A stretch of DNA of 39,172 nt, from assembly GCA_012034765.1 (NCBI GenBank), contig JAAUOU010000038.1, positions 1-39,172 on the forward strand. Direction: 5' to 3'. Position 1 is the stretch's first letter, and each line of letters opens with the position of its first letter. This DNA is from Pleurocapsaceae cyanobacterium CSU_1_1. Its GTDB lineage: Bacteria > Cyanobacteriota > Cyanobacteriia > Cyanobacteriales > Xenococcaceae. The notes beneath the pieces are model-generated. The model was given only the letters and a program-made list of their open reading frames with translations, did not search any database and was not told the origin of the DNA. Of this stretch, positions 25,623 to 33,976 are shown one piece after another. The position numbers and the translations under genes are program-made.

Positions 25623-26381
25623 TTATTTACGAGGAAGCAAAAGGGAACGTAAATCTACGACCTTGCCGATTACAGCGATCGCAGGTGCTTGAAATTCTGT
25701 TATAGCTACCTGCTCAACAATCGTGCCTAAAGTACCAATCAACTGTGTTTGATCTGGTCTAGTACCCCAGCGAATCAGCGCAATCGGGGTTTCGGCGGTC
25801 ATGCCTCCTGTAATTAGACTGGGAATAATGCGGGGTAGATTATGAACTCCCATATAGATCACAATGGTTTCTGAACCTTGAGCGATCGCCTGCCAGTTGA
25901 CTTCGGGACGATATTTTTCGGTGGCTTCATGTCCCGTGACAAAAGTGACAGAAGAATTATAGCGACGATGAGTAATGGGAATACCCGCATAAGCAGGGGC
26001 TGCGATTCCTGAAGTGATCCCTGGCACAACTTCCACCTCTACTCCTGCCTGAATTAGATCTGCCATTTCTTCCCCACCTCTGCCAAACACAAAGGGGTCA
26101 CCTCCTTTAAGACGCACCACTACAGCGTTAGTTTCTGCCTTGACTCTCAATAATTCAGTAGTTTCTGCCTGAGGCAGAGAATGACGGTCTTTACGCTTAC
26201 CTGCATTGATTTTCTCAACTGTGCCTGGAATAATTGCCATAATTTCAGGACTAACCAAGGCATCATAAATTACGACATCAGCATGTTCTAGCAGAGTTTT
26301 TCCCTTCACCGTCAGCAAGCCAGGATCTCCTGGTCCAGCACCAACTAAATAAACCTTACCGAGGTACTTTGATTGATTCAT
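25623..26381 (-). CDS. cobA: Uroporphyrinogen-III C-methyltransferase
   Basis: Uses two S-adenosylmethionine to methylate C2 and C7 of uroporphyrinogen III, giving precorrin-2 for sirohaem and corrinoids. It is 252 residues, single-domain (no CysG fusion). Family motifs are VYLVGAGPGDPGLLTVKG at the N-terminus, VVRLKGGDPFVFGRGGEEM in the middle and VPGITSGIAAPAYAGIPITHR for substrate and cofactor binding. The CbiX-like chelatase gene ends 23 bases upstream on the same strand, so the two are probably one transcript. Confidence is very high. Confidence 0.95.
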   Translation of the reverse strand: MNQSKYLGKVYLVGAGPGDPGLLTVKGKTLLEHADVVIYDALVSPEIMAIIPGTVEKINAGKRKDRHSLPQAETTELLRVKAETNAVVVRLKGGDPFVFGRGGEEMADLIQAGVEVEVVPGITSGIAAPAYAGIPITHRRYNSSVTFVTGHEATEKYRPEVNWQAIAQGSETIVIYMGVHNLPRIIPSLITGGMTAETPIALIRWGTRPDQTQLIGTLGTIVEQVAITEFQAPAIAVIGKVVDLRSLLLPRK

Positions 26382-26404
26382 ATAATAGTAAATTGATTGA
26401 TAGT

Positions 26405-27259
26405 TTAAGCTGACTGGGCAATTAATTCGGCGATCGCAGGTGTTGCCCCAAGGGGTTTGCCGAGCAGTAACTCGACGTGAGGATATTCCTGCTGTAATTC
26501 GTCAATTTTTGTGGCGATCGCTTCAGTGATTTTGCCAGGAAATAAAAAGTAGGGCAAGATGGCAATTTTTTGACTACCTGAAAGTATTTGAGCTTTAATT
26601 TGTTGAGTAAACTTAGGAAAAGTAGACCAGTATGCTATTTCAGCATGTAACTGCTTTGACAAGTTCTGATAATATTCTTCTGCTGCAAGCAGTTTACTGC
26701 CATGGGCAATCAAGATGCGTGTTTTGCTCGACAATTCGTCGAATTGATTTGTCAGCAGAGAAACTATTCCCGAATATTTACCCAAATATGGAGATAATTC
26801 AATAGATACCTGATTGTCAAACTGTTTAATAGCCAAGGCAATTTCAGCAGGAATATCTGACTGAACATGAGATCCTGGGGCTAGAAATAGAGGTAGTACC
26901 TTGATCCGTTTGAATCCTTGTAGATTTGCTTTTTGTGCAAAGTCAATTAAACTCTGACTCAAAGACTTATCAGCCAACTCTAAAGCAGCTATTTCAATTA
27001 GAGGAGTTCGAGGCAAATCTGAAATTGCTGGTTCAGTCACCCGTACACCTCCGTAAAACGAAGGTGCCTGCGGGTGACCGTTGGTCAATAATTTAGGCTC
27101 AAAATCCAACGAACTCTTTCCCAAGCAATTGTCCTGAGTTAGTATGTGATTGGATTGATATTTGGCGATTAATAGGTTTCTAAGCTTCAAAGCAGCAGTT
27201 TGGGTTCGACAGTCTCTACTGCCGTGAAAAACTAAAAAGTAAGCGCAAGATGAAGTCAA
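26405..27259 (-). CDS. Sirohydrochlorin chelatase-like protein (CbiX/SirB family) with an internal insertion
   Basis: Predicted to insert Fe or Co into sirohydrochlorin, the step after CobA plus oxidation. It has two homologous halves: FLVFHGSRD near the start, and LIAHGSKLLAAEEYY in the second half. KVLPLFLAPGSHVQSDIP and AILPYFLFPGKITEAIA contain the metal-site region. Between LRNLLIAK and LIEIAALELA lie about 50 residues not expected in the family, which include GHPQAPSFYGGVRVTEPA encoded by a palindromic DNA element. The TTG at 27259 is chosen because homologous sequence begins there; an ATG at 27379 would add 40 unconserved residues. No clear ribosome site is seen for either. It is followed by cobA. 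Confidence 0.8.
   Translation of the reverse strand: MTSSCAYFLVFHGSRDCRTQTAALKLRNLLIAKYQSNHILTQDNCLGKSSLDFEPKLLTNGHPQAPSFYGGVRVTEPAISDLPRTPLIEIAALELADKSLSQSLIDFAQKANLQGFKRIKVLPLFLAPGSHVQSDIPAEIALAIKQFDNQVSIELSPYLGKYSGIVSLLTNQFDELSSKTRILIAHGSKLLAAEEYYQNLSKQLHAEIAYWSTFPKFTQQIKAQILSGSQKIAILPYFLFPGKITEAIATKIDELQQEYPHVELLLGKPLGATPAIAELIAQSA
27036..27078. repeat. Palindromic element read in frame inside the chelatase gene
   Basis: Arms GTCACCCG (27036-27043) and CGGGTGAC (27071-27078), then CACCT (27046-27050) / AGGTG (27062-27066), then CGT/ACG around an AAA loop, form a long near-perfect hairpin. It lies wholly within coding sequence and keeps the frame open. It resembles dispersed palindromic repeats that are normally intergenic. 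Confidence 0.7.
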
Positions 27260-27469
27260 ATAAATTACCGAAGAAGTATAGTGTAAATCAATTTTAAAAA
27301 GCCTAGAAAAGTCTATATTTAAAAAATTATAGCTGTGAAAACAATTGATTCTGTAGTAAATGATATATTTTAAATACAAATATTAGTATAAATACTGATA
27401 TAACTATCGTAATAATTCATCAGTTATTTGGTCACTATATAAAATTTAAATTCCTAACTGAAATAAAAT

Positions 27470-29764
27470 ATGTTGAGTAATAACTCTAACGATCAATACG
27501 CAACCAATTCTTCTGCATCGGGAACTCCTTCTAGAGATTCTTTAGATGTTAGTATGAGCGAATATTTAGTTAAAGTAAAAAGACGCTGGAAACCCGCTTT
27601 GGCTGTCTTTCTTTTGACCTTGGGAGTAACTGGATGTCTGAGCTTATTACAACAAAAAACATATCAGGCAGAAGGAAAGCTGCTGTTTAAACAGAAAAGT
27701 GCTGGAGCTATTGGTGAAATTGGCAAGGAGGCAGGTACTTTAAATACTATTTTAAACGATCAGACTCCTTTGAGTACTCAGATTCAAGTCTTGGAATCTG
27801 AACCTGTAATTCAACAGGTAATTGATCGGCAAAAACTAACCGATCAAAATGGTGAGCCCCTAAAGCCAGAAGACTTCAGAAAAAAACTGGTGGCCGAGGT
27901 TGTAGGAGGAACCGATGTGGTGGGCGTTAGCTATAAGCATCCCGATCCTAAAATAGCATCTAACGTCGTCAATACTTTGATGGATGTCTATATTCAAACC
28001 CAAATTGCCAGCAATCAGAGCCAGCCTGGAGCTGCTAAAGAGTTTATTGATGGTCAGCTACCACAGGTAGAAGCTAAGGTTAAGACTGCTGAAGAACAAA
28101 TTTCCGCTTTTAGATCACAAAATAACATTGTCGATCTGGGGGAAGAAAAAAGAGGTTTAGTTGCTAATTTAGGGTCGATCAATCAGCAGATCACGGTTAC
28201 GGGTTCTGAACTTCAGGGAATGCAGGCTCAGTCTGCTGCTCTTCAAGGACAGCTAGGCTTAAATCTAGAACAAGCAGTCAAAGCTAATCAGTTGGGTTCT
28301 TATCCTGAAGTCCAAAGTATTTTGGATCAACTAGCACAAACCGAATCAGATTTGTCAAAAGAACGCCAAAGATTTAGCGACCAACATCCTGCTGTAATTA
28401 GTCTAAATGAAAAGAAAAACAGTTTAACCCAGCAACTGAGAAACTTAATTGCCGTTAATGTAGGTGAGGGAGTTGATGTTTCTCAAGGTTTGTTGCGCAA
28501 TGAAAATGGAACCAAAGAAAATCAGCTCGAAAAATTTATTAGCTTCAAAATTGAAGAGTTGAGTCTGCAAAAACAGGTTGGTGCTATGTACAATTCTCAG
28601 CAAGAGCTAATCAAAAGAGCTAAAGTTCTTCCTCAACTAGAGCAGAAAGATCGTGAACTAGTGCGTCAGGCAGAATCAGCAGGAAAAACTTATGAGACTT
28701 TGCTCAACAATTTACAAGAAGCAACAATCGCTGCCAATAGTAAAAGCGGTAATGCTGACGTGGTTGAATATGCTGCCGTACCTGACAAAGGCAATTCAGG
28801 TAGAGCTATCTTAATGGGGATGGGCTTAATCATGGGTGCGTTTCTCGCCAACTTGTCAGTTATTTTACTGGAGATGCAGGATCGCTCAATTAGCTCTTTA
28901 ACTGAAATTAAAAAGAAATTTCCCTATCAAACTGTTGGTATAACTCGTTTAGAACCTCCTATGTATCAGGGTAAGATTGTGACGAGGGACGAGCCTGATT
29001 CTTTCTCCAGCGAAGTCTATCGAATGATCCAGGCTAATCTCAAGTTTTTGACTAACGATAAGCCACCCAAAGTAATTTTAGTTACCAGCTCTGTCCCTGA
29101 AGAAGGTAAGTCTACCGTAACGGCTAATTTAGCGGCTGCAATCTCTCAACTAGGACGTAGCGTATTATTAGTAGATGCAGATCTGCGTCGTTCTTCTCAA
29201 CATCATCTTTGGGGTGTAGACAATCAAAAGGGACTCAAAGATATTGTCGTCGATAATGTTAGCCCCTTATCAGTGATCAGGCAACCCATGCCCAAGCTAA
29301 GTTTGTTAACTAGTGGGATAGTTGAATCTAATCCTTTAGCAATTCTAGATTCGCCTAAAATGAGTGATTTCGTCGGTCGTTCCCGCCGTGAATACGATCT
29401 CATCTTAATTGATGTTCCTCCTTTACCAGTAACGGCTGATGTTTTGACTGTTAGCAAGCTGGTGGATGGCATTTTATTCGTTACTAGACCAGGAATTGTG
29501 GAGCATGAAAGCGCTGAACTGGCTCAGGAAGCTTTGGCTACCACTGGACAGAAAATTTTAGGGATGGTGGTCAATGGGGTCAAAGCAAACGAATTTGACC
29601 GTTATTCTTATCATGGACGGTATGGGAAAAATATTTTGAAAAAGGCAATGTTCAGTATGAAAGTCAGAACAACTTCAATGGTTCTCAAAACTTGTCGAAT
29701 ATGCCCGAAGGCAATAATGCTAACAGTAGCGTTAGTAGGGCTAAATTGTAAATATTGTCTGTAA
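27470..29764 (+). CDS. Wzc-like polysaccharide chain-length regulator fused to a BY-type tyrosine kinase
   Basis: An inner-membrane protein for export of exopolysaccharide or capsule. The Wzz domain has a membrane segment at about 43-60 and a large coiled-coil periplasmic part (about 70-420). The second membrane segment is at about 445-465 (ILMGMGLIMGAFLANLSVIL). The cytoplasmic kinase has Walker A SVPEEGKST near residue 543, A' LLVDADLRRS and Walker B LILIDVPPLP. The printed frame ends in an unconvincing tail (KAMFSMKVRTTSM...). Adding one base at 29627-29637 (A5 or T4 run) gives instead FEKGNVQYESQNNFNGSQN and a stop at 29749-29751, a normal low-complexity tail with tyrosines. The start ATG lacks a strong ribosome site. 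It has no polysaccharide gene neighbours here. Confidence 0.88.
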   Translation: MLSNNSNDQYATNSSASGTPSRDSLDVSMSEYLVKVKRRWKPALAVFLLTLGVTGCLSLLQQKTYQAEGKLLFKQKSAGAIGEIGKEAGTLNTILNDQTPLSTQIQVLESEPVIQQVIDRQKLTDQNGEPLKPEDFRKKLVAEVVGGTDVVGVSYKHPDPKIASNVVNTLMDVYIQTQIASNQSQPGAAKEFIDGQLPQVEAKVKTAEEQISAFRSQNNIVDLGEEKRGLVANLGSINQQITVTGSELQGMQAQSAALQGQLGLNLEQAVKANQLGSYPEVQSILDQLAQTESDLSKERQRFSDQHPAVISLNEKKNSLTQQLRNLIAVNVGEGVDVSQGLLRNENGTKENQLEKFISFKIEELSLQKQVGAMYNSQQELIKRAKVLPQLEQKDRELVRQAESAGKTYETLLNNLQEATIAANSKSGNADVVEYAAVPDKGNSGRAILMGMGLIMGAFLANLSVILLEMQDRSISSLTEIKKKFPYQTVGITRLEPPMYQGKIVTRDEPDSFSSEVYRMIQANLKFLTNDKPPKVILVTSSVPEEGKSTVTANLAAAISQLGRSVLLVDADLRRSSQHHLWGVDNQKGLKDIVVDNVSPLSVIRQPMPKLSLLTSGIVESNPLAILDSPKMSDFVGRSRREYDLILIDVPPLPVTADVLTVSKLVDGILFVTRPGIVEHESAELAQEALATTGQKILGMVVNGVKANEFDRYSYHGRYGKNILKKAMFSMKVRTTSMVLKTCRICPKAIMLTVALVGLNCKYCL

Positions 29765-29932
29765 ATTATGAGACAAAATTTGGTTAGTGGCAATGTAGAG
29801 ATAATTTGCGCTATTACGTGACCATTAATTTGATTGATTATGGTGATGGAGTTTAGATTGAGACGCGATCGTGTAAGATCGACTTCTCAGCAGATTTACT
29901 AATTTTTGCCACCATCAGACTAACTTGCGAAT

Positions 29933-30583
29933 ATGACTTTACAACTACGCGTTTATGTTCCAGAGCATCCTTTGATCAAACACTGGCTAGCGGTAGCTCG
30001 TGATGTCAATACGCCATCAGTACTATTTAAAAGTGCGATGTCTGAGTTGGGTCGATGGTTAGCCTATGAAGCAGTGAGAAATTGGTTGCCTACTGTAGAT
30101 ACCAGTCTACAAACCCCTTTAGCTCAATGTTCGGCAACTTTTGTCAATCCAGAAGTTCCTATGGGGATAGTGCCTATTTTGCGTGCTGGGTTAGCTTTGC
30201 TCGAAGAGGTGCAGAAGGTTTTGCCCTTAGCTTCGGTTTATCACTTAGGTTTGGTGCGAAACGAATCTTCCTTAGAGCCAAGCTGCTATTTAAATAAGCT
30301 ACCAGAAAAATTTGACGAGGAAACAAGAATAGTCATTTTAGAGCCGATGTTAGCTACAGGAGGATCTATTATGATGGCAATGCAGGAAGTTACTAGGCGA
30401 GGCATCAAGCCAGAGTTAATTAGGATTATTGCGATCATAGCTGCTCCTCCCGCCCTCAGACAGCTTAGTGAAAATTACCCTGGGTTAGAGATTTATACGG
30501 CTATGATTGACGAAGGATTAAACAGCAAAGGATATATTGTTCCAGGTTTAGGGGATGCAGGCGATCGCGCTTTTGGCACTTAG
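29933..30583 (+). CDS. upp: Uracil phosphoribosyltransferase
   Basis: Salvages uracil with PRPP to UMP. 216 residues, normal length. The PRPP-binding loop reads ILEPMLATGGSIMMAM, the flexible loop region holds PILRAGLALLEEVQKVLP, and the uracil-binding C-terminus reads YIVPGLGDAGDRAFGT, ending almost exactly as in other Upp proteins. The N-terminal VYVPEHPLIKHWLAVARD also fits. It is a single gene on the plus strand; the small glycine-zipper gene follows 46 bases later and may share its transcript. Confidence is very high. Confidence 0.95.
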   Translation: MTLQLRVYVPEHPLIKHWLAVARDVNTPSVLFKSAMSELGRWLAYEAVRNWLPTVDTSLQTPLAQCSATFVNPEVPMGIVPILRAGLALLEEVQKVLPLASVYHLGLVRNESSLEPSCYLNKLPEKFDEETRIVILEPMLATGGSIMMAMQEVTRRGIKPELIRIIAIIAAPPALRQLSENYPGLEIYTAMIDEGLNSKGYIVPGLGDAGDRAFGT

Positions 30584-30629
30584 ATAAGGCGTAAAATAAT
30601 TATAAGCACTATCAAAAAGATTAAATCTT

Positions 30630-30914
30630 ATGAGTCAACAAAATGGTTTTGGGAGTGGATTTGTCTTAGGTTCGCTCATTGGTGGAGTAGTAGGTGGCGT
30701 TTTAGGTACAGTTATCGCCACTCGTAAGGAAAGGCAAATTGTGGGGACAGATACTTATCAATTAAAAACTAGGCAAGAAAGATCTTTGGGGACAGAAGAA
30801 AGTATCGAACTAGCTCGACATGGTTTAGAGGACAAAATTGCTCAACTCAATTCAGCCATTGATGATGTTAGACAGCAGTTGGGAACAGTTAAAGCTTCTT
30901 CAGAGCAAGATTAA
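30630..30914 (+). CDS. Small glycine-zipper membrane-associated protein
   Basis: A 94-residue protein. Residues 6-28 form a hydrophobic glycine-rich helix (GSGFVLGSLIGGVVGGVLGT) of the glycine-zipper kind seen in YtxH-like proteins. A basic junction (ATRKERQ) and an amphipathic helical C-terminal part (LARHGLEDKIAQLNSAIDDV) follow. It probably anchors by one membrane helix with the rest in the cytoplasm. Similar small proteins are widespread in cyanobacteria without known function. It lies 46 bases after upp in the same direction. Confidence 0.7.
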   Translation: MSQQNGFGSGFVLGSLIGGVVGGVLGTVIATRKERQIVGTDTYQLKTRQERSLGTEESIELARHGLEDKIAQLNSAIDDVRQQLGTVKASSEQD

Positions 30915-31137
30915 CTTTGGTTTGGGGTAGAGAAAAACAATTGCTTGTCAATTATCCTAAATTTACAAATGTAAAATTAGTTTTTTAAATCAAGAGATTT
31001 TAAAGCATAATCAATTGTTAATCACAAAATTAAATAATCACAAGATTAGCTATTATTAATAGCTGCCAAAGCAAAATTACCAAATATTAGCAAATTGGCG
31101 TTAACCATCGGCAATTAAGCAGAGTGTTTAAATTAAA

Positions 31138-32496
31138 GTGGAGCAAGCAAGCAATTTAAAATCACCACCTAACAATCAGGAATTGACGGAATTTGATCGC
31201 AATTTAGTCGCTACCTATTATCAAAGAGGTAGGACTAATCTCAAGCTGAAAAATTATGCGGCGGCGCTTCAAGATTTTAGCACTGTTCTAGAAATCGACC
31301 CGCAAAACGTCAAAGCTTATTTGATTCGTGGCTATACTTACGGAGAAATCAAAGATTTTGACCAAGAAATTACTAACTATAGTGCAGCAATTGCTCTGAA
31401 TCCTACATTGGCAAAAGCTTATCGTAGTCGAGGTTATGCCTATGGTATTTTGCAACAATATCAACAGGCGATCGCCGATCTCAAGCAAGCATTAGAGCTA
31501 GATCCTAAATATGTTCAAGCCTACTTTAATCTGGGCTGTATTCATCATCTCGTCAAACAGCATCATCTTGCCATCGCCAATTTTACTCGGGTAATTAATT
31601 TAGAACCACGCAATGCTCAAGCTTATTACCATCGAGGTAATATTTATCAATATCTAGATGATTATCAAGCAGCAATTAATGATTTTACCCAAGTAATTAT
31701 TGACAATCCCGATCATGCTCAAGCCTATCGCAGTCGCGCACAGACTCATTTTAAGCTAGAAAATTATCGCAACGCCATTATTGACTATAGCCAAGCAATT
31801 TTTCTTGATTCCCAAGATTGGCAATCCTTCTACTACCAGGGACATTCTTATCGTCAGCTAGCAGATTATCCCAATGCTTGGGCAAGCTATAGTGAGGTAA
31901 TTAAAATCAAACCGCGATTAGCTAGCGTTTATCAGGATCGTGGCTATGTCTGCGGTAAACTCAAAGACTTCAACGGAGCGATCGCCGATTATACTCAAGC
32001 AATTAAATGTGAGCCAAAACAGTCTGGCAATTACTATCATCGGGGTAATGCTTATAATTTCCTGCAACAATATCAGCAGGCGATCGCCGATTACACCAAA
32101 TGTGTAGAGCTAGATCCTAATCACAACCAAGCTTATTTTAATCGAGGTGTTAGCCATAATTCACTGCAAAAATATCATCAAGCAATTGATGATTATAATT
32201 TGGCGCTGACTGTCAAGTCTCAATCTTCTATAATTTATAATAATCGTGGCATTGCTTATCAACAGCTCAAGCAATATCAAAAAGCGATCGCCGACTACAC
32301 CCAGGCAATTTTTTTAGACTCTAATTATGCTGATGCTTACTACAACCGAGCTTTAGTTTACCATCTGCTCGAAAATCGGCAAAAATCATTAAAAGACCTA
32401 ACTACAGCCCAGAATCTATTTTTGAAACAAAAAAAGGTTAAGCTAGCGCAACGAGCTTCCAGCATGATGCAACAATCAATGAGCAATGAACAATGA
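31138..32496 (+). CDS. TPR repeat protein (first of two tandem genes)
   Basis: A 452-residue protein made almost entirely of tetratricopeptide repeats, about twelve 34-residue units such as YYQRGRTNLKLKNYAAALQD and AYYHRGNIYQYLDDYQAAIN. TPRs bind peptides or proteins, but the partner is unknown. There is no signal peptide. The start is GTG at 31138; no strong ribosome site is visible. Four repeats use the HIP1 octamer GCGATCGC as the codons for Ala-Ile-Ala. The last residues, MSNEQ and the stop, are encoded by a heptamer tandem repeat (32477-32518), so the natural C-terminus may have been altered. A second TPR gene follows 154 bases later. Confidence 0.85.
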   Translation: MEQASNLKSPPNNQELTEFDRNLVATYYQRGRTNLKLKNYAAALQDFSTVLEIDPQNVKAYLIRGYTYGEIKDFDQEITNYSAAIALNPTLAKAYRSRGYAYGILQQYQQAIADLKQALELDPKYVQAYFNLGCIHHLVKQHHLAIANFTRVINLEPRNAQAYYHRGNIYQYLDDYQAAINDFTQVIIDNPDHAQAYRSRAQTHFKLENYRNAIIDYSQAIFLDSQDWQSFYYQGHSYRQLADYPNAWASYSEVIKIKPRLASVYQDRGYVCGKLKDFNGAIADYTQAIKCEPKQSGNYYHRGNAYNFLQQYQQAIADYTKCVELDPNHNQAYFNRGVSHNSLQKYHQAIDDYNLALTVKSQSSIIYNNRGIAYQQLKQYQKAIADYTQAIFLDSNYADAYYNRALVYHLLENRQKSLKDLTTAQNLFLKQKKVKLAQRASSMMQQSMSNEQ

Positions 32497-32518
32497 ACAA
32501 TGAACAATGAACAATGAG
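32477..32518. repeat. Heptanucleotide tandem repeat (CAATGA[A/G], 6 units)
   Basis: Six contiguous units: CAATGAG, four CAATGAA, then CAATGAG. The array begins inside the TPR gene and supplies its stop codon. The same unit occurs in reverse at 33928-33974 and briefly at 35632-35644. Confidence 0.9.
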
Positions 32519-32650
32519 CAGTAATTAGAGAAGTAGGGTGGGCAAAACTTCACTTTAAAACAATCAGTACTCAATTATCAGACTTTTGCCCACCACCAAG
32601 GATATTTCTCCTAAAAATCGATTTGACAGTAATCAATAATCACTAGCAAT

Positions 32651-33709
32651 ATGGCTAAAGAATGGGAATCGTCAGATTATCAAGATGCTTTGACAGAGTT
32701 GAACCTTGAACTACAGCAAAATCCCGATGATATTGATGCCTATTATGCTAGAAGCGAACTGTACTATAGCTTAGAAGACTACGATGCAGGGATTAAAGAT
32801 CTCAACGCGATTCTGCAACGAAACAGTCAAGATGCTCTAGCCTATATGTTTCGTGGCTATGGTTATGGGCAGTTGCATAATTATCAGCGGGCAATTGATG
32901 ACTACAACGCTGTCTTAGATTTATCTCCCAACTATGCTAAAGCCTATTTTAATCGCGGTACTGCCTACTATAATTTAAAACAATATGCTCAAGCCCTCGC
33001 CGATTTCGATCTGGCGATTAGACTTAATGCCAGCTATGCAGAAGCATACTACAACCGCGCCATCGTCCAGAATCAACTAGAACAATACTCTCAAGCGATC
33101 GCCGACTACACTGAAGTAATCCGTCTTCAGCCAAATGATGAAGCAGCCTACTATAACCGAGGCAACACTCATAACAAAGTCAAACAATACTCTCAAGCCC
33201 TAGCAGATTATGATCAAGCAATTGCCCTTAAACCCGAAGATTTAGAAGCTTACTATAATCGAGCCAATGTCTACCATAAAACTCAAGCCTATCCCCAAGC
33301 GATCGCTGACTATAACCATGTAATTAAATTTAATTCTCGTCACGCTCCAACCTATTACAATCGAGGCACAACTTATTTAGCAATTCAAGATTTTGCCAAG
33401 GCGATCGCCGATTTCACTAAGGCAATTTCTCTTAATCCCAACTATGCCGAAGCCTATTACAATCGTGCAGTGGCGTTTAACAAACTGGGTGAATATCAAA
33501 AAGCGATCGCCGATCATCAGCAGGCAATCAAACTTAAGCCTAACTATGCCGAAGCCTATGGCAACATGGGGTTAGTTTATCAAACCTTGGGAGATAAACG
33601 CCAGGCAATTAAACATCTAGAACGTTCAGCAACCCTATTTAAACAGCAAAATAACCAGGCTTTATATCAATATGTTGAAGATAAACTCATAGCCTTGGGT
33701 GCAAAATAA
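32651..33709 (+). CDS. TPR repeat protein (second of two tandem genes)
   Basis: A 352-residue protein with about nine to ten tetratricopeptide repeats, for example AYYNRAIVQNQLEQYSQAIA and AYYNRGNTHNKVKQYSQALA, and a final capping helix. It is closely similar in repeat style to the preceding TPR gene, suggesting tandem duplication followed by divergence in repeat number. It has no signal peptide or other domain. The ATG at 32651 lacks a clear ribosome site. Four of its repeats carry the HIP1 octamer at the same codon position. The protein-binding partner is unknown. Confidence 0.85.
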   Translation: MAKEWESSDYQDALTELNLELQQNPDDIDAYYARSELYYSLEDYDAGIKDLNAILQRNSQDALAYMFRGYGYGQLHNYQRAIDDYNAVLDLSPNYAKAYFNRGTAYYNLKQYAQALADFDLAIRLNASYAEAYYNRAIVQNQLEQYSQAIADYTEVIRLQPNDEAAYYNRGNTHNKVKQYSQALADYDQAIALKPEDLEAYYNRANVYHKTQAYPQAIADYNHVIKFNSRHAPTYYNRGTTYLAIQDFAKAIADFTKAISLNPNYAEAYYNRAVAFNKLGEYQKAIADHQQAIKLKPNYAEAYGNMGLVYQTLGDKRQAIKHLERSATLFKQQNNQALYQYVEDKLIALGAK

Positions 33710-33790
33710 AGGGACGAAGCCCTAGCTATAAGCTTTAAGAAGATAAATTTAGATTTAGAACATAATTATTGAGCGTATTTCTCTGCTCAT

Positions 33791-33826
33791 TGCGAGACAG
33801 TTACGTCCTAAAGGACTTGTCTCGCA
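33791..33826. repeat. Nested hairpin in the TPR / membrane-protein gap
   Basis: Perfect 9-bp arms TGCGAGACA (33791-33799) and TGTCTCGCA (33818-33826) enclose a second stem GTCC / GGAC with loop TAAA (33805-33816). It is part of a chain of palindromic elements filling 33710-33976, where no gene is seen. It might end TPR transcription, but there is no T-tract. Confidence 0.6.
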
Positions 33827-33866
33827 TAGTTGGAGATACCGCGCTCCGCATATCCTTTAGGGCATA

Positions 33867-33919
33867 TTGCGGAGGTTTCCTCCGTTGTCTATCACGGATA
33901 CACCTTCGGATAAGTAAAC
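33867..33919. repeat. Flanking inverted repeat, left copy (53 bp)
   Basis: This 53-base segment is the reverse complement of 35501-35553 with 50 of 53 positions identical and no gaps, including a perfect 33-base core (33882-33914 against 35506-35538). It contains a small palindrome, GCGGAGGTTTCCTCCG. Together the copies bracket the gene at 33977-35467. Confidence 0.9.
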
Positions 33920-33927
33920 TGTCGAGG

Positions 33928-33974
33928 TTGCTCATTGCTCATTGTTCATTGTTCATTGTTCATTGCTCATTGTT
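33928..33974. repeat. Heptanucleotide tandem repeat (TTG[T/C]TCA, about 6 units)
   Basis: This is the reverse complement of the CAATGA[A/G] unit of 32477-32518, with six clear units and a seventh degenerate one. It ends 2 bases before the stop codon of the minus-strand gene 33977-35467, so it follows that gene in the same relative direction as the other copies follow theirs. Confidence 0.88.
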
Positions 33975-33976
33975 AA

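Noticed and set aside
29224-29793. Minus-strand frames opposite the Wzc-like kinase
   Set aside because: They are antisense to conserved kinase motifs and look unlike any protein family.
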